This document shows, in pieces, positions 35,150 through 44,942 of a stretch of 64,000 nucleotides of DNA. The number at the start of each line of letters is the position of its first letter. Position 1 is the stretch's first letter. Origin of the DNA: Algoriphagus marinus (GTDB taxonomy: Bacteria > Bacteroidota > Bacteroidia > Cytophagales > Cyclobacteriaceae); assembly GCF_001936475.1 (NCBI RefSeq), contig NZ_MSPQ01000002.1:186001-250000 (forward strand). Direction: 5' to 3'. The position numbers and the translations under genes were made by a program. Under the pieces are notes generated by a model. That model saw only the letters and a program-made list of their open reading frames with translations, was not told the DNA's origin and did not search any database.

Positions 35150-35162
35150 ATTTCCAGATTTA

Positions 35163-35693
35163 CTATTCAAAACTTTTTTTATTAACCTCTGATGCTCCAG
35201 AAGACTTAAGAATTTCCTCAATTTTAGCAAGATCCATCGCTGAATTATTAGCAATGTCTATGGCCATAATGTGTTTATCATCTGTGCTCCGCACATCAAA
35301 AATTCTTGGCTGAGCCCAAGGCTTCAGATTAGAACTAATCATGAATACACCAACCATACCGAAAGCTGCTAACAATACAGTCATTTCAAAGGTAACAGGA
35401 ATGAAATCAGGGAAAGCAGCGTAGTCTTTACCACCGATGATCATAGGCCAATCAAACCGCATCATATAGAACTGCATGGTCAAAGCCAAACTAGTGCCTA
35501 GCATACCAAATAGAAATGCTGCAATCGGTAGTCGGCTTCTTTTATATCCTAGCACATGCTCTAGCCCGTGAACTGGATAAGGAGAATAAACCTCGTGAAT
35601 TTTCACACCACTGGCTCTTACTTCCTCAACAGCATGGAGTAACACGTCCTCATCGTCAAATACTCCTAAAACAAAATTTGTATCTCTTTCCAT
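35163..35693 (-). CDS. actD: Alternative Complex III subunit ActD (DUF3341)
   Basis: The 176-residue protein has a soluble N-terminal part (LGVFDDEDVLLHAVEEVRAS) followed by two membrane helices (PIAAFLFGMLGTSLALTMQF and VTFEMTVLLAAFGMVGVF). The pattern and its place after actC identify DUF3341/ActD. It has no cofactors. Confidence 0.93.
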   Translation of the reverse strand: MERDTNFVLGVFDDEDVLLHAVEEVRASGVKIHEVYSPYPVHGLEHVLGYKRSRLPIAAFLFGMLGTSLALTMQFYMMRFDWPMIIGGKDYAAFPDFIPVTFEMTVLLAAFGMVGVFMISSNLKPWAQPRIFDVRSTDDKHIMAIDIANNSAMDLAKIEEILKSSGASEVNKKSFE

Positions 35694-35695
35694 GA

Positions 35696-37060
35696 TTATT
35701 TAGACACTTTTTCAGATGAAGATTTTAAAACAGACTTTACCTCAGCCATATTGATCACAGGGAAGAATTTAGCAAACAAGAAGAAGAGAGTAAAGAACAA
35801 TCCAAACGTAAATAAGTATACTCCGACATCTGCCCAGGTTGGGTAGAACATAGCCCAAGAGGATGGTAAGTAATCTCTGTGAAGTGAAGTCACGATAATT
35901 ACAAATCGCTCAAACCACATACCGATGTTCACAACAATAGAAAGCGCAAACGTGGCAACAATTGAAGTTCTGATCTTTTTAATCCAAAAGAGCTGAGGAG
36001 AAATAACATTACATGTCATCATCGTCCAATAAGCCCAGAAATATGGTCCAGTCGCTCTATTGTAAAAAGCATAAAATTCAGGCTCAACTCCAGAGTACCA
36101 TGCTATAAAGAACTCAGTGATGTAAGCTACACCTACAATTGAACCAGTTACAATAATTACAATATTCATCAATTCGATGTGACCAATTGTGATGTAATCC
36201 TCAAGTTTGAAGACTTTTCTTGTCACAATCATCAAAGTCAATACCATTGCAAATCCTGAGAAAATCGCTCCAGCAACAAAGTATGGAGGGAAAATCGTAG
36301 TGTGCCATCCTGGAATAACCGATGTTGCAAAGTCAAAGGATACGATCGTGTGTACTGAAAGTACAAGCGGAGTAGCCAAACCTGCAAGAATCAAAGATAC
36401 AGATTCGTATCTCATCCAAGTTTTTGCAGCGCCATCCCAACCGAATGAAAGTGCTCCATAGATCGTTTTCCTCAAACCAGTAGCACGGTCACGAATGGTA
36501 GCAAAATCAGGTATTAATCCAATATACCAGAAAACTAGTGATACGGAGAAATAGGTTGAAATCGCAAAAACGTCCCATAAAAGCGGAGAGTTAAAGTTAA
36601 CCCAAAGCGATCCAAAGGTATTTGGAAGTGGAAGTGCCCAATAAGCTCCTAACCATGGACGTCCCATGTGAATCACTGGGAACATTGCAGCACAGATAAC
36701 CGCGAAAATAGTCATTGCCTCTGCAGCTCTGTTGATGGATGTTCTCCATTTCTGTCTGAAAAGCAATAAAACCGCTGAAATCAAAGTACCAGCGTGACCA
36801 ATACCAACCCACCATACGAAGTTGGTGATATCCCAGGCCCAGCCTACAGTTTTATTTAAGCCCCACATTCCAATCCCTTCCCAGAGAGTGGCTATCAGAG
36901 CAATTGATCCTAGAGCCAAAACTCCGGCAGCGGTAAGAAAAGCAAGGAACCAAGCTAGTGATGGTTTGCCTTCTACTTGACGCGACACATCATGTGTCAC
37001 ATCATGGTAGGTTTTACCCCCGGTAACTAACGGCTCTCGTACGGATGAAGTAACCTGCAT
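35696..37060 (-). CDS. actC: Alternative Complex III subunit ActC (NrfD/PsrC family)
   Basis: The 454-residue polytopic protein has about ten membrane helices and typical NrfD segments such as [22 protein letters not shown] and [18 protein letters not shown]. It holds the menaquinol oxidation site in the structurally solved complexes and lies directly after ActB, to which it passes electrons. It stops two bases before the actD start codon region. Confidence 0.95.
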   Translation of the reverse strand: MQVTSSVREPLVTGGKTYHDVTHDVSRQVEGKPSLAWFLAFLTAAGVLALGSIALIATLWEGIGMWGLNKTVGWAWDITNFVWWVGIGHAGTLISAVLLLFRQKWRTSINRAAEAMTIFAVICAAMFPVIHMGRPWLGAYWALPLPNTFGSLWVNFNSPLLWDVFAISTYFSVSLVFWYIGLIPDFATIRDRATGLRKTIYGALSFGWDGAAKTWMRYESVSLILAGLATPLVLSVHTIVSFDFATSVIPGWHTTIFPPYFVAGAIFSGFAMVLTLMIVTRKVFKLEDYITIGHIELMNIVIIVTGSIVGVAYITEFFIAWYSGVEPEFYAFYNRATGPYFWAYWTMMTCNVISPQLFWIKKIRTSIVATFALSIVVNIGMWFERFVIIVTSLHRDYLPSSWAMFYPTWADVGVYLFTFGLFFTLFFLFAKFFPVINMAEVKSVLKSSSEKVSK

Positions 37061-37077
37061 AGTTTATAAAATTAAGA

Positions 37078-40000
37078 TTACGCTTCGTTTTTGTCTTTAT
37101 TTCTGATTTTGGTAAAGTACCAAACGTTTGGACTAACGTTGATCTCTTCCAATACATGGTATGCTCTTTCTTCGCCAACTTCTTTCAAGGCAGAGGTGTT
37201 GTTATCCTCAATTTTCAAAAGTTTGGAGACTTGGCTATTTGGATCATTCATATCCCCAAAAACCAAAGCATCGGTTGGACAAGCTACAGCACATGCCACA
37301 TTGATTTCGCCATCTTGTACTTTTCGCTTTTCGCGCTTGGCTGTCAATTTACCAGCTTGAATACGCTGCACACACATGGAGCATTTCTCCATCACACCTC
37401 TTACTCTAACAGTTACATCAGGATTCAATACCATTTTACCCATGTCATCGTTCTGAGCCACATTGACACCAGCGAAATCTTTGTTATCATGGTATTTGAA
37501 CCAGTTGAATCGACGCACTTTATACGGACAGTTATTTGCACAATATCTTGTACCAATACATCTGTTGTAAGTCATTTGATTCAAACCCTCTGAGGAGTGT
37601 GTAGTAGCAGCAACTGGACATACAGTCTCACAAGGAGCGTTGTTACATTGCTGACACATCATTGGCTGGAAAGTCACTTCTGGATTATCAGCTGCAATTT
37701 CCATTGCTTTCAAGTCATCAGCTGGCGCATCGGAAGAATAATAGCGATCAATTCTGATCCATGCCATTTCTCTTCTATTTAATACTTCCTGCTTTCCAAC
37801 TACCGCCACGTTGTTTTCAACTTGACATGCAACCGAACAAGCACTACAGCCGATACAAGAATTCATATCGATAGCAAGTCCCCAATGGTGCTGGCTATAT
37901 TGATGACCTTTCCAAAGCGATATTTTAGATGGCTTTATGAATTCACCATCCTTGTAGATTTCCGGATGATATCTTCCTGCTCCTGCATTTTCTTTGTATT
38001 CTCCCAAAGTAGCTTCTTGGATGACGTTTTCACGACCCATGAAGGTTTGGTGAGTCTGCGTTCTTGCAATTTTATATTTGTCTTCTGTTACAGAAACTTC
38101 TACACCTGAAGTAATATCAAAATTTACAAAGCCTTTCGAAGCATCTAATAACTCGTAAGCATTTACACCTACTCCATTAGCAACTCTTCCAGCTTTTGTT
38201 CTTCCGTAACCTAGAGCCAAACCGAAAGTACCATCTGCTTGACCTGGTTGAATCATAATCGGAACGATTAATGACTTTCCATTTACAGTAATGGAAGCTT
38301 TACCAGTATTCTCCTCATACATAGTTACTCCATTTTCTGAAGCCCATTTTTGAGAAACAGTTAGATAGTTATCCCAAGTTGCTTTAGTAATTGGATCTGG
38401 CATCTCCTGTAGCCATGGGATGTTGGCATAAATACCATTTCCTATTCCTACTTTAGAATAAATAATCAATTCGACTCCCGCATTTGCTGCAGCATACGAT
38501 TTTGCAACTACAGCGGCAGCGGCACTTGCATCAGAAATAGGTGTTGGAGCAGATGCTGGCGAATCAATTGCCAATACACCATTATATAAGGTAGTATCCC
38601 AAAACTCCTGGAAGCTATTACCAGTCTCTACTAATGTGAAAACTTCATTTTCCCATACAGACTGAAGGAAATCATAATAATTTGTAGCGGATCCAGCCCA
38701 AACAAGGAATGACTCTTGAGCCTGTCTTGTATCAAATAATGGAGATATCGTAGGCTGTGACAATGAGAAATGTCCACGCTTTGGTTCAAAATCATTCCAA
38801 GATTCCAAATAATGGTGATCAGGAGCTACCATCTGTACCAATGATGCTGTTTCATCCATTGTACCATTAGTAGCAATACTCAGTTTTGCTTTTGCAATCC
38901 CTTCAGCAACCTCTGCACCACGTGCAAAGTCGTATACTGGGTTACAATTGTAGAAGATAACTGCTCCAACTTGCCCACCTTTCAATTCATTGACAAACTG
39001 ATTCATTCTAGAATCATCGCCTTTTCTGAAGTGAACAGGATTTGCAAAATCAACTGTAGTACCATTGGCACCAAGCATCTCATTAATTGCATTGACAACT
39101 ACCTGAACATTTGGATCATTCGATCCTGAAACTACTAATGATGCGCCTTTACTAGCCCAAAGATCATTAGCTGCTTTGTCAAGATGAGCGATTTCCACAG
39201 CTGGGGCGGAAACTGCAGCTGCACCTGCTTTCTTAGCAATAGCATTATATAAGGCTAAAACCGCCAATCCGCTTTGAGAAGCTTTGATTGGAGTTCTGTA
39301 ATCTGCGTTTGCTCCTGTCATAGACAGGTTAGATTCGAACTGATAATGTCTCGACATTTCAGGACGTTCTTTGCTAATCTTACGAGTTTTTGCGTATTGA
39401 CCTGCAAATTCAATTGGGGAGATCCAAGTACCTAGGAAATCTGCTCCGAAAGAGACAATTGTCTTTGCTTTATCAAAAGAGTAAGAAGGGATAACAGCAG
39501 TTCCGTAGAAGGTCTCTGCCGCTGATTTGATTCCAAAGTTTGAAATCGGATCATATTGAATCAATTCTGCGCCTCCAAAAGATTCAGCAAAGAGCTGAAG
39601 AGCCTGAAGTGTCGAAGGGGATAGAATTGTATTTGATACGATCTTCACAGCCCCGGAAGAAGCTAATTTAGATTTTACTTGCGTATCGATGGTAGCCCAA
39701 TCTGTTTTCTCACCATTAATATATGGTCCAGCTAGACGTTCTTTATCATAAAGAGATAAAATCGAACCCTCAACGATTGCATTTACTTTTCCTTTATTAA
39801 TAGGAGAAAGAGTGTTTCCATCAATTTTGATTGGTCTACCCTCTCTTGTTTTCACTACAATTGAAGCATAATCTCCACCAGTTGCATAAGTCGATGCGTA
39901 GTAATTAGGAATAGATGGGTTGATATCAACCGGCTTATTCACATAAGGAATCGCTTTTCTTACCGGAGCCTCGCAAGCCGCAAGAGATGCTGCTGCTAAG

Positions 40001-40161
40001 CTGAATCCCATTACTTTCAAGAAGTCTCTTCTGGAAGAACCTCCATCCTCACTCAAACTCGACGGAAGCTCGACAAATTCCTTGTCGGCGTTCTTTACAA
40101 ACTCTGGATCGTTATTGAGCTGCTCAAGACCTTTCCAGTATGTTTTTTTAGTTTCCTTCAT
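37078..40161 (-). CDS. actB: Alternative Complex III iron-sulfur subunit ActB
   Basis: The 1,027-residue protein has a Tat-type signal with lipobox (SRRDFLKVMGFSLAAASLAAC), so it is exported folded. Residues 80-720 form a molybdopterin-oxidoreductase-like domain without the cofactor ligand. The C-terminal ferredoxin part has CIGCSACSVAC, CQQCNNAPCETVCP, CIGTRYCANNCP and CSMCVQRIQ with CAVACPTDAL, consistent with four clusters. It links ActC to ActA. The N-terminal cytosolic stretch before the Tat motif is long (about 43 residues). Confidence 0.96.
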   Translation of the reverse strand: MKETKKTYWKGLEQLNNDPEFVKNADKEFVELPSSLSEDGGSSRRDFLKVMGFSLAAASLAACEAPVRKAIPYVNKPVDINPSIPNYYASTYATGGDYASIVVKTREGRPIKIDGNTLSPINKGKVNAIVEGSILSLYDKERLAGPYINGEKTDWATIDTQVKSKLASSGAVKIVSNTILSPSTLQALQLFAESFGGAELIQYDPISNFGIKSAAETFYGTAVIPSYSFDKAKTIVSFGADFLGTWISPIEFAGQYAKTRKISKERPEMSRHYQFESNLSMTGANADYRTPIKASQSGLAVLALYNAIAKKAGAAAVSAPAVEIAHLDKAANDLWASKGASLVVSGSNDPNVQVVVNAINEMLGANGTTVDFANPVHFRKGDDSRMNQFVNELKGGQVGAVIFYNCNPVYDFARGAEVAEGIAKAKLSIATNGTMDETASLVQMVAPDHHYLESWNDFEPKRGHFSLSQPTISPLFDTRQAQESFLVWAGSATNYYDFLQSVWENEVFTLVETGNSFQEFWDTTLYNGVLAIDSPASAPTPISDASAAAAVVAKSYAAANAGVELIIYSKVGIGNGIYANIPWLQEMPDPITKATWDNYLTVSQKWASENGVTMYEENTGKASITVNGKSLIVPIMIQPGQADGTFGLALGYGRTKAGRVANGVGVNAYELLDASKGFVNFDITSGVEVSVTEDKYKIARTQTHQTFMGRENVIQEATLGEYKENAGAGRYHPEIYKDGEFIKPSKISLWKGHQYSQHHWGLAIDMNSCIGCSACSVACQVENNVAVVGKQEVLNRREMAWIRIDRYYSSDAPADDLKAMEIAADNPEVTFQPMMCQQCNNAPCETVCPVAATTHSSEGLNQMTYNRCIGTRYCANNCPYKVRRFNWFKYHDNKDFAGVNVAQNDDMGKMVLNPDVTVRVRGVMEKCSMCVQRIQAGKLTAKREKRKVQDGEINVACAVACPTDALVFGDMNDPNSQVSKLLKIEDNNTSALKEVGEERAYHVLEEINVSPNVWYFTKIRNKDKNEA

Positions 40162-40197
40162 TATAATCTAGAATGAATTTTCAAATAGAATGATGAA

Positions 40198-41457
40198 TTA
40201 ATAGTGGCACTTAGCACACTCCAAACCTCCGATATCTTTCACTTTCAAAGCATCTTTGGAGTCAGAATGAAGTTGAACCAACTTATCGTAATAGGCATTT
40301 CCAGCCGTAGCAATCTCAGTTTGTCTGTGACAATCAATACACCATCCCATGGTCAACGAACTGTGCTGGCCAACGACCTCCATTTCCTGGATAGGTCCGT
40401 GACAAGTTTGACATTCAATGCCTCCTACTTTCACGTGCTGGGAGTGGTTGAAATAAGCTAGATCAGGTAAATTGTGCACTCTAACCCATTCTATTGGCTT
40501 ATTATTATCAACTGCATCATAAATCTTTTGGATCTCTGGAGATATACCATCTTTACCCTCCACATTTTGAATATGTGTATGACAGTTCATACAAATGTTA
40601 GCAGATGGAATATTTGCTGATTTCCCAATCTCGACTCCTGTATGACAGTATTGACAAGCAATCTCTAAAGTACCTGCATGCAGTGCGTGAGAATAAGCAA
40701 TTGGCTGAGTTGGCGCATATCCTTGCTGCACACCAACAGAGTAAAGTCCATCAATCGCTGTTTTGGCAACCATCGCTACTACTAAAGCAGTCACAATGAC
40801 GATAAACCCATCACTACGAAGGATTTTTCCAAACTCAAATTTTTGGGATACAAATTCTTTGTCTGTTTCATCAAGTTCTTGCTTATTCAAATACTTGGTG
40901 AGAACTGAGATAATCAATCCTAGTACAATCAGGATTAAAAGAAGTACCAAAACCAAGACCACAACGATCCCAGTCAAATACTCATTTGGAATCCCTCCAC
41001 CAGTAGCCACAGCTCCGTCAGTTCCTGCCGCAGCAACTGCCGCCGCTGGATCTACCACATCACCATATTCTATGTAGGCGAGAAGATTGTTTAAATCATC
41101 GTCAGACAAAAACTCATGAGACGGCATAGCCAAATTATTGTATTCCTTGTAGAGTGCCGCATAATAAGCATCTCCTGAAGCAATGACAGCACCGGAATTT
41201 TTGATGAATTTTTTGACAAGCTCAACTGATTGTCGGTCTGTAGCACCTCTCAAGGCAGGACCAGTGTACTTTTGATCCAGCTTATGACATTGCTTACAGT
41301 TGGCATTAAACACAGTCTTACCTGCTGCTACTGCTTCGTCACTATTTGCCACTGATGGATCCGCTGCAAAAGCTTGCGTCCCGATCAAGAGGAAAAATAG
41401 CACTGCCAGTGTGTGGAAATTCAATCGAACCCCTACTAACGAGCGTTTGGATAACAT
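40198..41457 (-). CDS. actA: Alternative Complex III multiheme cytochrome ActA, six hemes
   Basis: The 419-residue protein has a signal peptide and six CxxCH motifs. One (CKQCH) lies in an N-terminal class I cytochrome domain (residues 35-135), followed by two hydrophobic helices (about 165-195 and 220-240). Five motifs (CQYCH, CMNCH, CQTCH, CIDCH, CAKCH) follow in the classic pentaheme ActA part. The fused mono-heme domain could hand electrons to the oxidase. It is the first gene of the cluster, 45 bases after a consensus promoter. Confidence 0.95.
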   Translation of the reverse strand: MLSKRSLVGVRLNFHTLAVLFFLLIGTQAFAADPSVANSDEAVAAGKTVFNANCKQCHKLDQKYTGPALRGATDRQSVELVKKFIKNSGAVIASGDAYYAALYKEYNNLAMPSHEFLSDDDLNNLLAYIEYGDVVDPAAAVAAAGTDGAVATGGGIPNEYLTGIVVVLVLVLLLILIVLGLIISVLTKYLNKQELDETDKEFVSQKFEFGKILRSDGFIVIVTALVVAMVAKTAIDGLYSVGVQQGYAPTQPIAYSHALHAGTLEIACQYCHTGVEIGKSANIPSANICMNCHTHIQNVEGKDGISPEIQKIYDAVDNNKPIEWVRVHNLPDLAYFNHSQHVKVGGIECQTCHGPIQEMEVVGQHSSLTMGWCIDCHRQTEIATAGNAYYDKLVQLHSDSKDALKVKDIGGLECAKCHY

Positions 41458-41501
41458 ATTTTAGCTAATTAAATAGTTTAAATGGTTTTCTATAACCCTT
41501 G

Positions 41502-41532
41502 CAAAGGTACTACCCGAAGCCAATTTTTCAAA
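41502..41532 (-). promoter_or_regulatory. Promoter of the act-cta cluster
   Basis: On the minus strand TTTG (41529-41532), a 19-base spacer and TACCTTTG (41502-41509) match the Bacteroidota TTTG/TAnnTTTG consensus. Transcription would begin near 41495, about 40 bases before actA. Nothing else is evident in the rest of 41458-41774. Confidence 0.75.
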
Positions 41533-41774
41533 CAAGGTTTCGTTTGTTGTGACAGTTTGTAACCTGTCTCAATTGAATTTATATAAAATTGATTTCCAGC
41601 ATATTAGGGTGTCAAAAAGGAGATATTTTTAATTTAGAATGATTATAAATAATGCTTATTTTGCTTCAAATACGTACACTGCTGAAAATCAACCTTAAAG
41701 AGTTTTCTCAAACCCACTTTGTTAGATTGAGCAGTTTCGAAATTTATTAGGAACTTAAAATATCTCATTGCTTT

Positions 41775-41805
41775 TTTGGAGGAATAGAGATATTACCTAC
41801 ATTTG
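41775..41805 (+). promoter_or_regulatory. Promoter of tRNA-Cys
   Basis: TTTG (41775-41778), 19 bases, then TACATTTG (41798-41805) lie 16 bases before the tRNA. It uses the same spacing as the actA promoter on the other strand. Confidence 0.75.
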
Positions 41806-41821
41806 CATTCCAATTCAGATT

Positions 41822-41892
41822 GGTCGAGTGGCCGAGTGGCTAGGCAGAGGTCTGCAAAACCTTGTACAGCGGTTCGAATCCGCTCTCGACCT
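41822..41892 (+). tRNA. tRNA-Cys (GCA)
   Basis: The acceptor stem GGTCGAG pairs with CTCGACC. The anticodon loop CTGCAAA has GCA at 41854-41856. The T-arm is AGCGG-TTCGAAT-CCGCT. The discriminator base is T, as expected for tRNA-Cys. CCA is not encoded. A terminator follows after six bases. Confidence 0.97.
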
Positions 41893-41898
41893 CAACAA

Positions 41899-41926
41899 AA
41901 AAGCATCCCGAATTCGGGATGCTTTT
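41899..41926 (+). terminator. Terminator of tRNA-Cys
   Basis: A 28-base perfect palindrome with arms AAAAGCATCCCGAA and TTCGGGATGCTTTT is followed by ATTTTTC. It can also act on the opposite strand for the gene that ends at 41976. Confidence 0.88.
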
Positions 41927-41975
41927 ATTTTTCTAGAGGTTTGAATAAAGCGGGAATCGATCGTTAGGAATTATG

Positions 41976-42572
41976 CTAGAAGCTATATCTTACTCCCGCT
42001 TGAACCCCGATTTCCTGAAGGACATGTTTGAATTTTGAAGAATTATCAAAAGGAATCATACCATGCCTTTTGTAATTCGGGAAAATGGAAAAAGTGAACT
42101 TTTCAGCTTGCCATCTTGCTCCTAAACCAATTAAGTACCCAATGCCGCTTTGATCAGAATAAGTTTCCTCATTTGAGAGTTCTAAATCAATGATTGGTCC
42201 TGCTGCTGCATAAAAGTACTTCCCTAGCGTATATTCTGCATAGATGGGAAAAGACAACATTTTAAAATCAGAAATTTGGCCTGAATTAAATTCCTCTCCA
42301 CAGCTTGAACAAAAAGGAGGCTGATATTTGACTTCACTAAAGGAATACCCAACTCCGGCAGTAAACCTTAACTTTTGACTGATTCTTTTAGAAAGTAAAA
42401 AACCAAACTCAGTTAGATTATTCATTTCAACGCCCCCCACTCCTACTAAATCCGCTTTTCTCGCCAACTGAGTACTGGAAACCCCCAAATAACCTTTCAC
42501 TTCGAGAGTTGATTGGGCAAAAATGCCAAAATGGACTCCGAAAAGACAAACTAAAACAATGATTTTTTTCAT
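41976..42572 (-). CDS. Outer-membrane beta-barrel protein
   Basis: From ATG 42572 the protein has 198 residues (a TTG two codons up is less likely). The signal peptide MKKIIVLVCLFGVHFGIFAQ is followed by about eight amphipathic strands and a C-terminal aromatic residue (AGVRYSF), typical of small OmpA/OmpW-type barrels. A CSSCG pair occurs in one predicted outer loop (residue about 88). The function is unknown. Confidence 0.75.
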   Translation of the reverse strand: MKKIIVLVCLFGVHFGIFAQSTLEVKGYLGVSSTQLARKADLVGVGGVEMNNLTEFGFLLSKRISQKLRFTAGVGYSFSEVKYQPPFCSSCGEEFNSGQISDFKMLSFPIYAEYTLGKYFYAAAGPIIDLELSNEETYSDQSGIGYLIGLGARWQAEKFTFSIFPNYKRHGMIPFDNSSKFKHVLQEIGVQAGVRYSF

Positions 42573-42772
42573 AGTCAATTAATGAAAAGGTGAAAGGATC
42601 TTTGATGTGTAATAATTTTAAGAATTATATACGGAGTTTCTCTTCCTTAATTTGAACGAAAAAGATATTGATAAAATTATTGATTTAAAAATTATTAGTC
42701 ACATTCCTCTTTCCAAAGAATTCGCTTCAAGCTGAAAAAAATCAGCACTACTTATTCAAGAAAACTTAGCAC

Positions 42773-42808
42773 AAAAAAACACCGACTGATTATTCAGCCG
42801 GCGTTTTC
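42773..42808 (-). terminator. rpsA terminator
   Basis: On the minus strand the stem ACGCCGGCTGA pairs with TCAGTCGGTGT (two G-T type mismatches) and is followed by T7. It lies about 45 bases behind the rpsA stop. Confidence 0.8.
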
Positions 42809-42851
42809 AATATTAAGTAAGTCTTGATTCTAAAGTCTAGAATCTAACTTC

Positions 42852-44627
42852 TTACTTTTTTCCTTCCATTTTCTCTTTCAATTCTGCAAGAGCGTCCAAG
42901 TCACCTAGAGTAGACTTCTCAGCTGGTGCTGAAGAAGAAGAACCTGAATCAGAAGAATCTTCCTTCTTCTTAGAAGCAGCCTTCTTAGCAGGCTTCGCAT
43001 CTTCTTTGAACATTGCTGTGTGAGAAAGAACGATTCGCTTGTCATCTTTAGAGAACTCAGTCACTTTGAAGTCTAATGACTCACCAACTTCTACCTGAGA
43101 ACCGTCTTCTTTCTCCAGATTTTTGATAGTCGCAAATCCTTCAAGACCATAAGGAAGCTCAAGAACGGCACCTTTGTCATTCTTAGAATTGACAGTACAC
43201 TTATGAACAGATCCTACTGGGAACACAGATTCGAAAGTATCCCAAGGATTTTCTTCCAACTGCTTATGTCCAAGAGCAAGTCTTCTGTTATCTACGTCAA
43301 GTTCAAGAACAGCTACTTCTAGCTCATCTCCTACTTTCACAAACTCAGATGGATGCTTGATTTTCTTAGTCCAAGACAAGTCAGAAACGTGAACTAGACC
43401 ATCGATTCCCTCTTCCAACTCAAGGAAAAGACCGAAGTTTGTCAAGTTTCTTACTACACCTTTATGCTTAGTACCTACCGCATATTTCGTGTTCATATCC
43501 TGCTTAGTCCAAGGATCTTCAGTCAATTGCTTGATTCCAAGAGACATTTTTCTGTCATCTTTGTCCAAAGTCAATACTACTGCTTCTACCTCGTCACCAA
43601 CTTTTACAAAATCAGCAGGGTTTCTCAAATGCTGAGACCAGCTCATTTCTGATACGTGGATCAAACCTTCTACACCAGGAGCCAACTCAAGGAATGCACC
43701 GTAGTCAGCTACGTTTACAATCTTACCTTTCACCCTGCTACCTACTTCTAGGCTTGCTGCCAAAGAATCCCAAGGATGAGCAGAAAGCTGCTTCATACCC
43801 AAAGAAATTCTTCTCTTATCGTCATCAAAGTCAAGTACCACAATCTGAACTTTCTGATCAAGCTGCAATACTTCTTCCGGATGATTGATACGTCCCCAAG
43901 AGATATCTGTAATGTGAAGAAGACCATCTACACCACCTAGATCGATGAATACACCGAAGTTGGTCATGTTCTTGATCACACCTTCCAATACCTGACCTTT
44001 CTCTAGGTTGTTTAGGATTTCTGCTTTTTGCTTCTCTAGATCCTTCTCGATCAAGATCTTATGAGAAACAACTACGTTATCATTTGCGTGGTTGATTTTC
44101 ACCACTTTCACTTCCATTTTCTTACCTACATAGATATCGAAATCACGGATAGGCTTCACGTCGATCTGAGAACCTGGCAAGAATGCTTCAACACCGTAGA
44201 TATCCACGATCAAACCACCCTTAGTTCTTCTCTTCACCAAACCTTCGATCACGTTATCGTTCTCAAGAGCATCTTCGATGTCCTGCCATGCACGTACGAT
44301 CTTTGCCTTCTTACGGGAAAGGATCAACTGACCCAATGAGTTTTCCTGCTCTTCGATAAATACTTCTACAGTATCACCTGGCTTGATAGACTCTAGATCT
44401 CTAAATTCACTCAACGGAACCAATCCATCAGATTTGAATCCAATGTTGATGATCACGTCCTTGTCATTAACACCTACAACGGTACCTTTGATGACTTCCT
44501 TTTCAGTGATTTCGCTTAGCGTGCCTTCGTACATTGCTGCCATCTGCTCGCGTTGCGCTTTGGAATATCCCTCGCCAAAACCTTTGGTTTCGAAATCTTC
44601 CCAGTTAAATTCTGCTTTGTTAGACAT
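42852..44627 (-). CDS. rpsA: 30S ribosomal protein S1
   Basis: The 591-residue protein has six S1/OB-fold repeats. The last four show the strongest sequence conservation (e.g. GVFIDLGGVDGLLHITDISW, YGAFLELAPGVEGLIHVSEM, FGLFLELEEGIDGLVHVSDL). The C-terminal tail is Lys/Ser-rich. It binds mRNA during initiation, a function that differs in Bacteroidota because many of their genes lack strong Shine-Dalgarno sites. A -7 type TACCTTTG at 44739-44746 and a leader hairpin at 44649-44676 lie upstream. Confidence 0.97.
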   Translation of the reverse strand: MSNKAEFNWEDFETKGFGEGYSKAQREQMAAMYEGTLSEITEKEVIKGTVVGVNDKDVIINIGFKSDGLVPLSEFRDLESIKPGDTVEVFIEEQENSLGQLILSRKKAKIVRAWQDIEDALENDNVIEGLVKRRTKGGLIVDIYGVEAFLPGSQIDVKPIRDFDIYVGKKMEVKVVKINHANDNVVVSHKILIEKDLEKQKAEILNNLEKGQVLEGVIKNMTNFGVFIDLGGVDGLLHITDISWGRINHPEEVLQLDQKVQIVVLDFDDDKRRISLGMKQLSAHPWDSLAASLEVGSRVKGKIVNVADYGAFLELAPGVEGLIHVSEMSWSQHLRNPADFVKVGDEVEAVVLTLDKDDRKMSLGIKQLTEDPWTKQDMNTKYAVGTKHKGVVRNLTNFGLFLELEEGIDGLVHVSDLSWTKKIKHPSEFVKVGDELEVAVLELDVDNRRLALGHKQLEENPWDTFESVFPVGSVHKCTVNSKNDKGAVLELPYGLEGFATIKNLEKEDGSQVEVGESLDFKVTEFSKDDKRIVLSHTAMFKEDAKPAKKAASKKKEDSSDSGSSSSAPAEKSTLGDLDALAELKEKMEGKK

Positions 44628-44648
44628 ATAATTTTAACCCTGCATAGC

Positions 44649-44676
44649 CAACAGTCTCAGGGTCATCGGACTGTTG
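44649..44676 (-). promoter_or_regulatory. Leader hairpin before rpsA
   Basis: CAACAGTC and GACTGTTG pair around a 12-base loop, about 21 bases before the rpsA start. S1 represses its own translation in E. coli through leader hairpins, so an autoregulatory role is plausible but not shown. Confidence 0.45.
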
Positions 44677-44738
44677 TTTTTTAGTTGTAAATCAATGCAT
44701 TAGAAAATCTAACACACCCCTTTCACTCGAACGGATTG

Positions 44739-44746
44739 CAAAGGTA
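44739..44746 (-). promoter_or_regulatory. Probable rpsA -7 promoter element
   Basis: TACCTTTG on the minus strand is identical to the actA -7 element. No TTTG appears at the usual spacing, so the -33 box is weak. Confidence 0.5.
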
Positions 44747-44860
44747 GGGATTTTCTGTAATTTCATATAGTCCATCTGCGAAAAATCACTAGCAAGACTT
44801 CAAAATCAAAAGGTTGCAATTCTGAACTAACTGCTTTAAAATTGGGCAACTAAACAAAAA

Positions 44861-44884
44861 AAGCCTCCGAACGCTCGGAGGCTT
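44861..44884 (-). terminator. Minus-strand terminator in front of plsC
   Basis: AAGCCTCCGA pairs with TCGGAGGCTT around ACGC, and on the minus strand a T7 tract follows. No minus-strand gene ends nearby, so it probably stops antisense transcripts coming through plsC from the convergent gene at 45655-46317. The remainder of 44628-44942 has only the rpsA leader. Confidence 0.65.
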
Positions 44885-44942
44885 ATGCAAGCAAAGAGTG
44901 AAGATTTATTTATCGCTGTAAAATTAGTCATTTTCAAACCAA

